From Paracoccaceae bacterium (GTDB lineage: Bacteria > Pseudomonadota > Alphaproteobacteria > Rhodobacterales > Rhodobacteraceae), in contig JACKKJ010000002.1 of the NCBI GenBank assembly GCA_024236495.1, positions 366,501 to 430,500 on the forward strand: a stretch of DNA of 64,000 nt. The letters run 5' to 3'. Of this stretch, positions 8,189-16,483 are shown in pieces. The translations under genes were made by a program, and so were the position numbers. The notes beneath the pieces were generated by a model that ran no database searches, had not been told where the DNA came from, and saw nothing but the letters and a program-made list of their open reading frames with translations. Position 1 is the first letter of the stretch. Every line of letters starts with the position of its first letter.

Positions 8189-9049
8189 TCATTCCGCCGC
8201 CAGACGATCCTCTGCCCGGCCGATCGAGGCGATTTCGGCCAGGGCGCCCGACAGGATCCGCTGGAAACCGGCAAAATTTCCGTTGGGCCGGACCTCGGCC
8301 TCGTTCATGTAAAGCGCGCGGTCGATTTCGACCTGCACGACATGCTGCGCCCGTGTCGGGCGGCCATAGGCCTGCGCGATATAGGCACCGGCAAAGGGCG
8401 TGTTGCGCACCGTGCGCAGGCCTGCGCGGACAAAGGCGGCATCGACCGCATCGACCACCGCCGCCGAAGCCGAGGTGCCGTAGCGGTCACCCAGCACGAC
8501 CTCGGGCCGGGGGCGGCCCGGCACCGCCACCGCATCCATCGCCTCGTGCGGCATCGAGTGCACATCGATCAGGATCGCCTGTCCGAACCGCAGGCGCGAT
8601 TCGTCCATCAGCACCTGAAGCCGGTCATGATAGGGGTGCCACCAATCCGCGATCCGCGCCTTCACCTCGTGAAGCGGAAGCTTTCCGGAATAGATCGCAC
8701 GGCCGCCAGATACCACGCGCGGCACGACGCCAAGTCCGGAGGCGACGCGCGGGTTGTGCGCGGGCGCGCGAAACCCCTCGATCAACGCGGGGTCAAGTTC
8801 GTCGCAGGCGCGGTTCAGATCGACGAAAGCGCGCGGCGCGACTGCGGCCAGAAGCGGCGCGCCGTGATCGGTCACCCTTTCCAGCAAGACATCGACGAAC
8901 GCGTCTTCGGAGCTTCGGATGGACTTGTCGCCCAGCACCGAACGGGAAAGGAAGTCGCGCGGATAGTGGCTTCCGCTGTGCGGTGATGCAAAGATCACGC
9001 CCGTGGTGCGCCGTTCCGGCAAGGTCAGTCGGTAGGGGCCGGGCGTCAT
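8189..9049 (-). CDS. N-formylglutamate amidohydrolase family protein
   Basis: A 286-residue member of the N-formylglutamate deformylase/amidohydrolase family. Recognisable segments are FASPHSGSHYP near the N-terminus, DLNRACDELDP in the middle, and an IDVHSMP metal-binding segment in the C-terminal half. The classical member HutG hydrolyses N-formylglutamate to glutamate and formate at the end of histidine catabolism, but no hut genes are here, so the substrate may be another N-acyl amino acid. The start has a good AGGAGA ribosome binding site. It is convergent with dinB. Confidence 0.85.
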   Translation of the reverse strand: MTPGPYRLTLPERRTTGVIFASPHSGSHYPRDFLSRSVLGDKSIRSSEDAFVDVLLERVTDHGAPLLAAVAPRAFVDLNRACDELDPALIEGFRAPAHNPRVASGLGVVPRVVSGGRAIYSGKLPLHEVKARIADWWHPYHDRLQVLMDESRLRFGQAILIDVHSMPHEAMDAVAVPGRPRPEVVLGDRYGTSASAAVVDAVDAAFVRAGLRTVRNTPFAGAYIAQAYGRPTRAQHVVQVEIDRALYMNEAEVRPNGNFAGFQRILSGALAEIASIGRAEDRLAAE

Positions 9050-9200
9050 GTTCTCTCCTTGCCACTGCCCGGACTATAAAGCGAAAACACGGCGTGTCGA
9101 AACCCCTTGAAAGGCCCCGCGACTCCTTCTATAGACCCCGGGACCGACGCGGTGCCACCCGCGTCCGGCGCATGTCGGGACGGTGGCGGCGTAATCGGAG

Positions 9201-9275
9201 GGGCGCGTAGCTCAGCGGTAGAGCACTACGTTGACATCGTAGTGGCCACAGGTTCGATCCCTGTCGCGCCCACCA
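9201..9275 (+). tRNA. tRNA-Val (anticodon GAC)
   Basis: The 75-nt sequence folds as a standard cloverleaf: acceptor GGGCGCG/CGCGCCC, D arm GCTC...GAGC, anticodon stem CTACG/CGTAG with loop TTGACAT (anticodon GAC at 9233-9235), T arm ACAGG TTCGATC CCTGT, discriminator A and an encoded CCA end. It reads GUC and GUU codons. Confidence 0.97.
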
Positions 9276-9280
9276 TCACC

Positions 9281-9310
9281 GCCCCCGGGCATCTCCGGGG
9301 GCATTCGTTT
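9281..9310 (+). terminator. Terminator after tRNA-Val
   Basis: The perfect 8-bp stem GCCCCCGG/CCGGGGGC with a six-base loop begins six bases after the tRNA CCA and is followed by ATTCGTTTTC. Confidence 0.75.
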
Positions 9311-9346
9311 TCGCCGGCGCAGACGCGCCATACTGGGAGAAGGCCG

Positions 9347-9472
9347 ATGAAGGTCCGGAACTCGCTCCGCTCGCTCAAGAGCCGGCATCGCGATTGCCAG
9401 GTCGTGCGCCGCAAGGGCCGCGTCTACGTGATCAACAAGACGCAGAAGCGCTACAAGGCCCGTCAGGGCTGA
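9347..9472 (+). CDS. rpmJ: 50S ribosomal protein L36, type B (zinc-free)
   Basis: A 41-residue basic protein starting MKVRNSLRSLKSRH and ending KTQKRYKARQG, the YkgO-like form of L36. Only one cysteine (Cys17) remains, so the four-ligand zinc ribbon of standard L36 is absent. This form of L36 works without zinc. It stands alone between tRNA-Val and an SMR transporter and is followed by a strong terminator. Confidence 0.95.
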   Translation: MKVRNSLRSLKSRHRDCQVVRRKGRVYVINKTQKRYKARQG

Positions 9473-9497
9473 GCTGCGACGCCTGTTGCAGGCAAGA

Positions 9498-9531
9498 AAA
9501 GGGCCGCCGGGAAACCGGCGGCCCTTTCGAT
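9498..9531 (+). terminator. Rho-independent terminator of rpmJ
   Basis: A 12-13 bp GC-rich perfect stem (AAGGGCCGCCGG / CCGGCGGCCCTT) with a GAAA loop, followed by TCGATTT, starts 26 bases after the rpmJ stop codon. Confidence 0.85.
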
Positions 9532-9674
9532 TTGGTCAGATCTTCTTGTCTTGCCGGTCGCTCTTTGTTGGCGCTTGCCGGCAAGCAACAGCCCCAATAG
9601 GGTTTCGGCCGGGGGAAGGGCCCGATCCCAGGCAAGACCGCCGCGACGGCCCGGCACGGCCCATGGAACACACG

Positions 9675-9995
9675 ATGGCATGGACATATCTACTCGTCGC
9701 GGGCCTTCTCGAAGTGCTTTGGGCCTTCGCGATGAAGAAGTCGGCGGGCTTCACCGTGCTGGGGCCAACGATTCTGACCTTTGTCGCAATGATTGCCAGT
9801 TTCGCGCTCTTGTCGATCGCGATGCGGTCGCTGCCGCTTGGAACGGCCTATGCGGTCTGGACCGGTATCGGCGCGGCCGGCGCGTTTCTGGCCGGAGCCG
9901 CCTTCATGGGCGAGGCGCTGACCCCCATGCGAGTTGTCGCGGCACTGCTGATCCTCTCAGGCATCGTGCTCATGAAGTTTTCGGGCGGCGACTGA
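9675..9995 (+). CDS. sugE: SMR family exporter, SugE/Gdx type
   Basis: A 106-residue, four-helix small multidrug resistance protein. The essential membrane glutamate (Glu13 in AGLLEVLWA) is present, and the segments KKSAGFT and LPLGTAYAVWTGIGA identify the SugE/Gdx branch, whose characterised members export guanidinium in exchange for protons, rather than the EmrE drug branch. The ATG at 9675 gives the standard length; ATG 9663 would add four residues. It probably works as a dual-topology dimer. The 140 bases upstream are structured and could be a leader, discussed in the findings. Confidence 0.88.
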   Translation: MAWTYLLVAGLLEVLWAFAMKKSAGFTVLGPTILTFVAMIASFALLSIAMRSLPLGTAYAVWTGIGAAGAFLAGAAFMGEALTPMRVVAALLILSGIVLMKFSGGD

Positions 9996-9996
9996 A

Positions 9997-10030
9997 GGGC
10001 CGGGGCGCCACGTCACTGCCCGCCCGGCCC
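9997..10030. terminator. Possible bidirectional terminator between sugE and the caspase-like gene
   Basis: GGGCCGGG and CCCGGCCC form an 8-bp inverted repeat with an 18-base loop in the gap between two convergent genes. No long T-tract follows on either side, so this is only a candidate. Confidence 0.4.
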
Positions 10031-10035
10031 TCCGG

Positions 10036-11664
10036 TCACAAGCCTTCAGCAAGCAGACGCACCACGGCGGCCTGTGTCAGATAACCCGTGACCTCCATCC
10101 CGCGCGCTTCCTGATAGCGGCGGATGGCGCGGCGGGTGTCGTCGTCGAAAGTGCCGTCCACCCGGCCCGGTTTCAGGCCAAGATTGGACAGCCGTTTTTC
10201 GATCGCCTGCCGGAAGAAGCCGTTCAGCCCAAGCGCGTTTTCTGCCGCCTCGGCGCTGGCCCGGGCGGCTTCCGCGCCTTCGGCGGCCTCGGCGGCCTCA
10301 AGCGCGGCCTGTGCGTCCTCGGCGAAGACGCCGTTGGGGAAGACGCGCAGGTAATCCCGGTAGGCCTGCGCCGTGCCGGCCGCGACGGCCTGATCCCACG
10401 CCAGCCGGTCGGCCCCCTGCGCTTCCTGGCGGCGGCGGTCCTCGAAGACGGCAAGACGCTCTTGCGCGAGATCGGCAAAAAGCCCGTCGGGATAGCGCTT
10501 GAGATAGGCGCGCAGTCCCGCCTCGTCGCCCGCAGCGCCGGTCTGTTCCCAGTAAAGCCGGTCCTGACGGTCAAGCTCTGCCTGGCGCGCGCGGGCCTCT
10601 GCCTCAAGCTCGGCCGCGCGGCGGTCGGCCTGGGCCTGGAGCCGGGTCAACTGGTCGGCGTCAAGATAGCCGGTCGCCTCGATCCGGTTGGCCTTTTGCC
10701 AGGCGGCGATGGCGCGGCGCGACCCGGGGCCGAAAAGCCCGTCGATCCCGCGCGGGTCGAACTCCAGAAGGCTGAGGTTGCGCTGCACCTCGCGCCGCCT
10801 GTCGCGGCTGAGCGCCAGCGCCTCTTCTGCCTTTTGCGCCTGCAAGAGCGGCTGGGCCCTGATCGCCTCGATCGCGGCGCGCGCCTCGGCCGCGTACCGC
10901 CCGGACGGGTACTGGCGCAGGAACCCTTCGTAGGCAGGCACCGTGTCCAGGCGGCGCACGACATCCCAGGCCGCAGTCTCGGCGGCGCCGGCATCGGTGG
11001 CCGGCGGCGCGGGCAGCGGAAGGAAGGGGCCGGCATCGCCCAGATAGCCCGAAACGCCAAGCCCCTCGGCCTGGGCGGCAAGCGCGGCCTGCGACTGCCC
11101 CGGTTCCGCCAGAACATCGGTGACGAATTCAGCCAGCGTCCCTGCGTCCCCGGAAATCACCGTGACACCCTGGGGCGCGGGCATGTCGCCCAGACCGCCC
11201 GTAAGCCCCGGCCCCAGCGCGATGGGCAGCGGTTCTGTCCCCAGAAGGACCATCGCCGCGCCCGGCCGTTCGCCGGCGATGGACAGAATCGTCGCGACCG
11301 GCAGTCCCGCGCCGTCCACCGACCCGAGGGATGGCCGGTCGGCCTCGGTTCCGAGAAGCCAGCCCTGGGCGCCCGCGTGCGCGAAATGCCCCGCCACAAG
11401 GATCACCAGCCGGTCGGCATCCTGTGCATCGGCATGAAACCCGGCCAGTGCACGCCGCAGCCCCGCCGCGTCAAGATCGCGCCCCTCATGCACATCGAAG
11501 CCCAGTGCCTCGAGCGCGGCACCGGCGTCGGCCGCATCCTCGGCCGAGTTGACATCCGGCGCGCGGCGATAGTTCTCGTTCCCGATGACCAGCGCGACGT
11601 CGCGCGCCCAGGCGGGCCAGGCGGCAAGAATGGCGACGGCGGCGAACAGGGCTCTGGTCGGCAT
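10036..11664 (-). CDS. Secreted caspase-fold pseudoenzyme with two peptidoglycan-binding domains
   Basis: A 542-residue exported protein. Residues 1-20 are a signal peptide (cleaved near AWA/RD). Residues 22-200 form a caspase/C14-like domain (VALVIGNENYRRAPDV...; LVILVAGHFAHAG with the position of the catalytic histidine at His93), but the expected DxCR strand reads MVLLGTEPLP, and the whole protein contains no cysteine, so it cannot be a cysteine protease. Two PG_binding_1-type repeats are visible, one near residues 290-340 (DGLFGPGSRRAIAAWQ) and one at the C-terminus (DGTFDDDTRRAIRRYQ), separated by an Ala/Glu-rich coiled region with tetratricopeptide-like spacing motifs (YLKRYPDGLFADLA, YLRVFPNGVFAEDA). 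It is likely periplasmic and murein-associated. It has a good GGGAG ribosome binding site and appears monocistronic. Confidence 0.8.
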   Translation of the reverse strand: MPTRALFAAVAILAAWPAWARDVALVIGNENYRRAPDVNSAEDAADAGAALEALGFDVHEGRDLDAAGLRRALAGFHADAQDADRLVILVAGHFAHAGAQGWLLGTEADRPSLGSVDGAGLPVATILSIAGERPGAAMVLLGTEPLPIALGPGLTGGLGDMPAPQGVTVISGDAGTLAEFVTDVLAEPGQSQAALAAQAEGLGVSGYLGDAGPFLPLPAPPATDAGAAETAAWDVVRRLDTVPAYEGFLRQYPSGRYAAEARAAIEAIRAQPLLQAQKAEEALALSRDRRREVQRNLSLLEFDPRGIDGLFGPGSRRAIAAWQKANRIEATGYLDADQLTRLQAQADRRAAELEAEARARQAELDRQDRLYWEQTGAAGDEAGLRAYLKRYPDGLFADLAQERLAVFEDRRRQEAQGADRLAWDQAVAAGTAQAYRDYLRVFPNGVFAEDAQAALEAAEAAEGAEAARASAEAAENALGLNGFFRQAIEKRLSNLGLKPGRVDGTFDDDTRRAIRRYQEARGMEVTGYLTQAAVVRLLAEGL

Positions 11665-11757
11665 GGCGGGTCTCCCTTCCGGTTTGGGAAGGAATGCTAA
11701 CCCCCTCGGCGATGTTATCCTATGACAGAGACAGCCCGGGCAGCGACAATCCGCCCG

Positions 11758-12927
11758 TCAGTCATAGACGCGCTGGTCGTCGATCACCTTGCCGTCGTTG
11801 GGAAGGCTGCCGGGTGGCACGATCTCGACCTTGCCCTTCAGCTTCAGCGTCTGGACGATCGAGTCCTCGTAGCCACGGCCCGCGCCCGAAGGCGCCTCGA
11901 CCCGGACAGTCATCACGTCCATCTCGCCCTCGCGGGTGGCGACGACGCGGGCGCGTGCAATCTCGTCGTGGCGCGCGACGAAGGCCGCGACCTGTTCGGG
12001 GCGGACGAACATGCCTTTGATCTTGGTCGTCTGGTCGGCGCGGCCCATCCAGCCCTTGATGCGCAGGTTGGTGCGTCCGCAAGGGCTTTGCCCCGTCATG
12101 ACCGCCGACATGTCGCCGGTGGCAAAGCGGATCAGCGGATAGTCGGGATTGAGCGTGGTGACGACAACTTCGCCCACCTCGCCCTCGGGGACCGGGTCGC
12201 CGGTGCCGGGGCGCACGATCTCGACGATCACGCCTTCGTCCACGATCATCCCCTCCATCGCGGGCGACTCGTAGGCGATATTGCCCAGATCGGCGGTCGC
12301 ATAGCATTGCAGGCAGGAAATGCCGCGATCCGCGTATTCCCTGCGCAGCGACGGGAAAAGCGCCCCGCCACCCACCGCAGCCTTGGTCAGCGACAGCCGT
12401 TCGCCCATCTCCTCGGCCTTGTCGAGGATCACCTTGAGGAAATCCGGCGTTCCGGCATAGGCGGTGGTGCCGATGTCGGCAGCGGCGCGCACCTGCAGAT
12501 CCGTCTGCCCGGTGCCGGCAGGGAGCACGACCGCCCCCACCGCCCGCGCGCCGTTTTCAAAGATCATCCCCGCCGGGGTCAGGTGGTAGCCGAAGCAGTT
12601 CTGGACGATATCGCCCTTGCCGACACCGGCTGCATGGAGGAAGCGGCCCATCCGCCACCAGTCGTGGCTGACCCCGCCCGGTTCATAGATCGGCCCTGGC
12701 GACTGGAAGACATGGGCCAGATTGGCAACGGGAATGCCGCCGAAGGGCTTGCTGTCCTTCTGGCGCTGGCCCAGGTCGGATTTCCGGAGCACGGGAAGCC
12801 CGGCCAACGCCGAAAGCTCGCTGACCGGATCGAAACCGATCCGCGCCAACTGCGCGTTCAGCGTGGCAAGCTGCGCGGCCGCGCGTTCGTCGGCGGAACG
12901 GGTCTCGAGGCTGTCGTAATGGCTCAT
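11758..12927 (-). CDS. Phenylacetate-CoA ligase-like AMP-binding family protein
   Basis: A 389-residue PaaK-family homologue of the adenylate-forming superfamily. The C-terminal part is well conserved, with IRFATGDMSAV, the GRADQTTKIKGMFV hinge and a C-terminal lysine in NDGKVIDDQRV. The usual glycine-rich phosphate loop (SSGTTG) is not recognisable; the equivalent region reads FQSPGPIYEPGG. It is shorter than typical PaaK (about 430-440 residues). The ATG at 12927 has a GAGAAG ribosome binding site. It is the last gene of the ABC-transporter operon that starts with a second acyl-CoA ligase, so it probably acts on the imported acid or a product of it. Confidence 0.8.
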   Translation of the reverse strand: MSHYDSLETRSADERAAAQLATLNAQLARIGFDPVSELSALAGLPVLRKSDLGQRQKDSKPFGGIPVANLAHVFQSPGPIYEPGGVSHDWWRMGRFLHAAGVGKGDIVQNCFGYHLTPAGMIFENGARAVGAVVLPAGTGQTDLQVRAAADIGTTAYAGTPDFLKVILDKAEEMGERLSLTKAAVGGGALFPSLRREYADRGISCLQCYATADLGNIAYESPAMEGMIVDEGVIVEIVRPGTGDPVPEGEVGEVVVTTLNPDYPLIRFATGDMSAVMTGQSPCGRTNLRIKGWMGRADQTTKIKGMFVRPEQVAAFVARHDEIARARVVATREGEMDVMTVRVEAPSGAGRGYEDSIVQTLKLKGKVEIVPPGSLPNDGKVIDDQRVYD

Positions 12928-13006
12928 CTTCTCATTGGGGTCGCCCCCCTCCCTGCCCCGGAGCGCTGGCCGGGGGTCACTGTCCTTGTCGCGGATGCCT
13001 TCGCCG

Positions 13007-13822
13007 TCAGGCCAGCCAGCGTTTCCGCCGGCGATAGCTGCGCACATCGCGGAAGCTCTTGCGCCCCTTGTCCGACATGCCCAGGTAGAATTCCTTCACG
13101 TCCGGGTTCTCGCGAAGATCCTTCGCGGGACCATCCATCACGACCCGGCCGCTTTCCAGGATGTAGCCGTAATGCGCGTAGCGCAGGGCCACGTTGGTAT
13201 TCTGTTCGGCCAGAAGGAAAGTCACGCCTTCCTTCTCGTTCACGGCCTTCACGATCTCGAAGATCTGTTCGACAAGCTGCGGGGCAAGGCCCATCGACGG
13301 CTCGTCCAGAAGGATCGTCTCGGGCCGCGACATCAGTGCGCGACCGATGGCGACCATCTGCTGTTCACCGCCCGAGGTATAGCCAGCCTGGCTCTTGCGG
13401 CGTTCCTTCAGGCGCGGAAAATAGTGGTAGACCATTTCGAGGTCTTTCGCGACCTCGCGGTCCTTGCGGGTATAGGCGCCGGTCAGAAGGTTTTCCTCGA
13501 CCGTGAGGTGGCCGAAACAATGGCGGCCCTCCATCACCTGGATCACCCCCATCTTCACCAGCGCCGCCGGGTCAAGATCCTGGACGCGTTCCCCGCGGTA
13601 GACGATCGACCCCTTGGTGACCTCGCCGCGTTCGGAGTGCAGAAGGTTCGAGATCGCCTTGAGCGTCGTCGTCTTGCCCGCGCCGTTGCCGCCCAGAAGG
13701 GCGGTGATGCCGCCTTTGGGCACGGAAAGGCTGACCCCCTTGAGCACGAGGATGACGTGATTGTAGATCACCTCGATGTTGTTGACCTCAAGAAGCGTCT
13801 CGGTCTTGGCGGCGTCGAGCAT
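13007..13822 (-). CDS. Branched-chain-type ABC importer, ATP-binding subunit (LivF family)
   Basis: A 271-residue ATPase with Walker A GGNGAGKTT, signature SGGEQQMVAIGRAL, and Walker B ILLDEPSMGL. It belongs to the LivF type of the HAAT family. The C-terminus carries an unusual basic tail (YRRRKRWLA) beyond the normal LivF length. It is downstream of the solute-binding protein gene and upstream of the PaaK-like gene, all on the minus strand. It pairs with the LivG-type ATPase at 17515-18336. Confidence 0.92.
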   Translation of the reverse strand: MLDAAKTETLLEVNNIEVIYNHVILVLKGVSLSVPKGGITALLGGNGAGKTTTLKAISNLLHSERGEVTKGSIVYRGERVQDLDPAALVKMGVIQVMEGRHCFGHLTVEENLLTGAYTRKDREVAKDLEMVYHYFPRLKERRKSQAGYTSGGEQQMVAIGRALMSRPETILLDEPSMGLAPQLVEQIFEIVKAVNEKEGVTFLLAEQNTNVALRYAHYGYILESGRVVMDGPAKDLRENPDVKEFYLGMSDKGRKSFRDVRSYRRRKRWLA

Positions 13823-13895
13823 CTTTGGCCCCGCTTGAAGATTGATCCCGGTGCCCCCGGCCCGGTCCGGGCCAGGGGCTTGTCTTGCGCCGCGC

Positions 13896-15176
13896 TCAGT
13901 TGCAGCGTTCGGCGATGTTGTTTTCGGCCGCGAAGGCCGCCGAATCCTCGGCGATCAGCGGGTCGATCACGTCGGCGTCAGCCGAAATCCAGTCCGAGGA
14001 CTGGTTCCACTTCTTCGCACCGGCATCCCACTGGAAGATCATCGCCGTGCCCGGGCCGCCGTGATCGGCGCAGGACGAGGCGATCGGCTGGGCGAAGCCC
14101 GGCAGGCCAAGTTCCGTCAGGCGTTCCTCGGTCAGGTTCAGGTTTTCGAAGCCGTCACGCACCTCGGCGGTGGTCACGTTCGAATGACCGGCCGCCGCCT
14201 GTGCGCCGCGGATCGCCTCGGAGATCACCATCGCCGCATACATGCCGCGCGAATAAAGCACGTTGCCCGGGTTCGACCCGTCGCCCGCCGCCTTGCCGGC
14301 GTCGTAGACATGCGCCTTGAGGTCGGCATAGACCGGATAGTCACCGCCAGTGCCGTGGAACGAGATCATCTTGTAGCCGTTGGCGCCGTCGCCGACCGGC
14401 AGCACGTCGTTCTCGGACCCCGACCACCAGATGCCGTAGAAATGGTCCATCGGGTATCTGATGTTCACCGCTTCCTGCACCGCGACGGCGTTCATCACGC
14501 CCCAGCCGTACATGATGACATAGTCCGGCTTGTCGCGGCGGATCTGCAGCCACTGCGACTTCTGTTCCTGGCCCGGGTGGTCGACCGGAATCTCGACCAG
14601 CTCGAAGCCATGCTTCTTGGCCAGTTCCTGAAGCGTGCGGATAGGTTCCTTGCCATAGGCGGAGTTGTGGTAGACCAGCGCGATCTTCTTGCCCTGGATG
14701 TTGTCGCCGTTCTGCGAAAGGATATCCTTCACGATGATCGACGCGCCGTCCCAGTAGTTGGCCGGATAGTTGAAGACATTGGCAAAGACCTTGCCGTTCG
14801 CGGCCGAGGTGCGACCATAGCCCGGCGTGTAAAGGGTGATGCCATCGGCCGTCACCTTCGGGATGAGCTGGTAGGTGATCCCGGTCGACAGCGGGTTGTA
14901 GACCAGCGCGCCGTCACCCTTGGTGGCCTCGTAGCACTCGACGCCCTTTTCGGTGTTGTAGGCAGTCTCGCACTCCGTCACCACGACCTTTTCGCCGCCG
15001 ATGCCGCCATCGCGTTCGTTCAGAAGGGTGAAGTAGTCGTTGAAGCCGTCGGCATAGGGGATACCGTTCGGCGCGTAGGGGCCGGTCCGGTAGGACAGGT
15101 TCGGCACCATGAGGTCGGCCATCGCCGGCGTTGCGACGGACAGTGCAAGCGCCATCGCGGTCATCGTCTTCTTCAT
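13896..15176 (-). CDS. Branched-chain-type ABC importer, periplasmic substrate-binding protein
   Basis: A 426-residue precursor with a signal peptide (MKKTMTAMALALSVATPAMA). The mature protein has the type I periplasmic-binding fold with LivK-like segments (YADGFNDYFTLLNERDGGIGG; LVYHNSAYGKEPI). A GGGAGGAG ribosome binding site precedes ATG 15176. At over 400 residues it is longer than amino-acid-binding LivK proteins and is closer to HAAT receptors found with acyl-CoA ligases, whose ligands are often aromatic or aliphatic acids. The substrate cannot be told from sequence. Confidence 0.9.
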   Translation of the reverse strand: MKKTMTAMALALSVATPAMADLMVPNLSYRTGPYAPNGIPYADGFNDYFTLLNERDGGIGGEKVVVTECETAYNTEKGVECYEATKGDGALVYNPLSTGITYQLIPKVTADGITLYTPGYGRTSAANGKVFANVFNYPANYWDGASIIVKDILSQNGDNIQGKKIALVYHNSAYGKEPIRTLQELAKKHGFELVEIPVDHPGQEQKSQWLQIRRDKPDYVIMYGWGVMNAVAVQEAVNIRYPMDHFYGIWWSGSENDVLPVGDGANGYKMISFHGTGGDYPVYADLKAHVYDAGKAAGDGSNPGNVLYSRGMYAAMVISEAIRGAQAAAGHSNVTTAEVRDGFENLNLTEERLTELGLPGFAQPIASSCADHGGPGTAMIFQWDAGAKKWNQSSDWISADADVIDPLIAEDSAAFAAENNIAERCN

Positions 15177-15248
15177 CTGGGTCTCCTCCCAAGGGTTCAA
15201 GGTTGCGGTCAGCCGGCCTTTCCGCCGGTCTTGTGGTTGGGCGGCCCC

Positions 15249-16325
15249 TCAGTGAGGGAAGGGCCAAAGCCGGAGTTTCTCTTTCGCCAGCCGCCAGAGC
15301 TGGGCCATTCCATGCGGCTCCGCGATCAGGAAGATCACGATCAGCGCGCCGACGATCATCAGTTCCACATGCGCGGCAAGGTCCGTCGCCCAGCCGAGAT
15401 GGCCGACGAGGATGTTCTTGAGAAGAACGGGCAGCAGCACCAGGAAGGCCGCCCCCGCGAAAGACCCGAAGATCGACCCGAGCCCGCCGATGATGATCAT
15501 GAAAAGGATCAGGAAGGATTTCTGGATCCCGAACGCCTCGCCGACCTCTACCGCGCCGAGATAGACCGAGAAGAAGAGCGCCCCGGCGACGCCGATATAG
15601 AAGGACGAGATGGCGAAGGCGGAAAGCTTGGTGGTCAGCGGGTTCACACCGATGATCTCGGCGGCGATGTCCATGTCGCGGATCGCCATCCACTTGCGCC
15701 CCACCGTGCCGCGCGTCAGGTTCCGCGCCAGCCAGGCGAGCGCGAAGAGGATGATGAGGCAGAAAAGGTACTTTGCCGGCGCCGTCGTCGATGCGCCGGT
15801 CACCGCATGTCCAAGGACCGTGCGCTCCGGCGCGGAGATCTGGCCCGAGGCGGAGTAGTTGTAAAACCACGGCACCTTGTTGAAGAGCCAGACAAGGAAG
15901 AACTGCGCGGCAAGCGTCGCCACCGCCAGATAGAAGCCCTTGATCCTGAGCGAGGGCAGCCCGAACAGCACGCCCACGACCGCGGTGATCCCGCCCGCCA
16001 GCAGGACATGGATCAGGATCGACACTTCGGGAAATGCGGTCATGAGCTTGTAGACCGCATAGGCGCCGACCGCCATGAAACCGCCGGTGCCCAGCGACAC
16101 CTGGCCGCAATAGCCCGTCAGGATGTTCAGCCCCAGCGCCGCGATCGCATAGATCAGGAAGGGCACGAAGACCGCGTTGGCCCAGTAGTCGTTGATGAAG
16201 AAGGGGATGACCCCGAACGCCACCGCGATCACCGCGTAGTAGCGCAGCCGGTCGAACCGGATGGGGAAGGTCTGGCTGTCGTCGGCGTAGCTTGTCTTGA
16301 AGTCGCCGGCCTCACGGTAAAACAT
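15249..16325 (-). CDS. Branched-chain-type ABC importer, permease (LivM family)
   Basis: A 358-residue membrane protein with about nine to ten hydrophobic helices. LivM-type landmarks are LNILTGYCGQVSLGTGGFMAVGAY and GGLGSIFGSFAGAAFL, seen in short pieces. The ATG at 16325 is eight bases after a GGAGGG ribosome binding site; a TTG four codons upstream lies inside that site. It is followed by the binding-protein gene. The gap before it holds an intergenic repeat. Confidence 0.9.
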   Translation of the reverse strand: MFYREAGDFKTSYADDSQTFPIRFDRLRYYAVIAVAFGVIPFFINDYWANAVFVPFLIYAIAALGLNILTGYCGQVSLGTGGFMAVGAYAVYKLMTAFPEVSILIHVLLAGGITAVVGVLFGLPSLRIKGFYLAVATLAAQFFLVWLFNKVPWFYNYSASGQISAPERTVLGHAVTGASTTAPAKYLFCLIILFALAWLARNLTRGTVGRKWMAIRDMDIAAEIIGVNPLTTKLSAFAISSFYIGVAGALFFSVYLGAVEVGEAFGIQKSFLILFMIIIGGLGSIFGSFAGAAFLVLLPVLLKNILVGHLGWATDLAAHVELMIVGALIVIFLIAEPHGMAQLWRLAKEKLRLWPFPH

Positions 16326-16363
16326 CAGTCCCTCCAACCCGTCGCTGCACTGCGGCCCAGAGG

Positions 16364-16410
16364 CCGGGGGCGCTGCCCCCGGACCCCCGGAGTATTTTCA
16401 CCAGAATGAA
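16364..16410. repeat. Dispersed GC-rich palindromic repeat, copy 1
   Basis: CCGGGGGC/GCCCCCGG forms a perfect 8-bp hairpin with a 3-base loop, then ACCCCCGGAGTATTTTCACC and AGAATGAA. A related unit lies at 43436-43486. It sits within the ABC operon, in the 158-base gap between the two permease genes. Confidence 0.7.
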
Positions 16411-16483
16411 CTGCAGGGCGCGCTTTCGGTCTGGCCCAAGGACTCCGGCCGGCGGCTCCCGAAGCTTCGATCCTTGCCATCGC

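Noticed and set aside
56..9531. CRISPR-like or direct-repeat arrays suggested by several GC-rich hairpins
   Set aside because: The hairpins differ in sequence, lie after genes and fit ordinary terminators; no regularly spaced repeats were seen anywhere in the window.
13842..16409. An 855-codon open frame on the plus strand opposite the binding-protein and permease genes
   Set aside because: It is antisense to two well-supported transporter genes, rich in Arg/His/Asp low-complexity sequence and has no domain; it is a by-product of high GC content.
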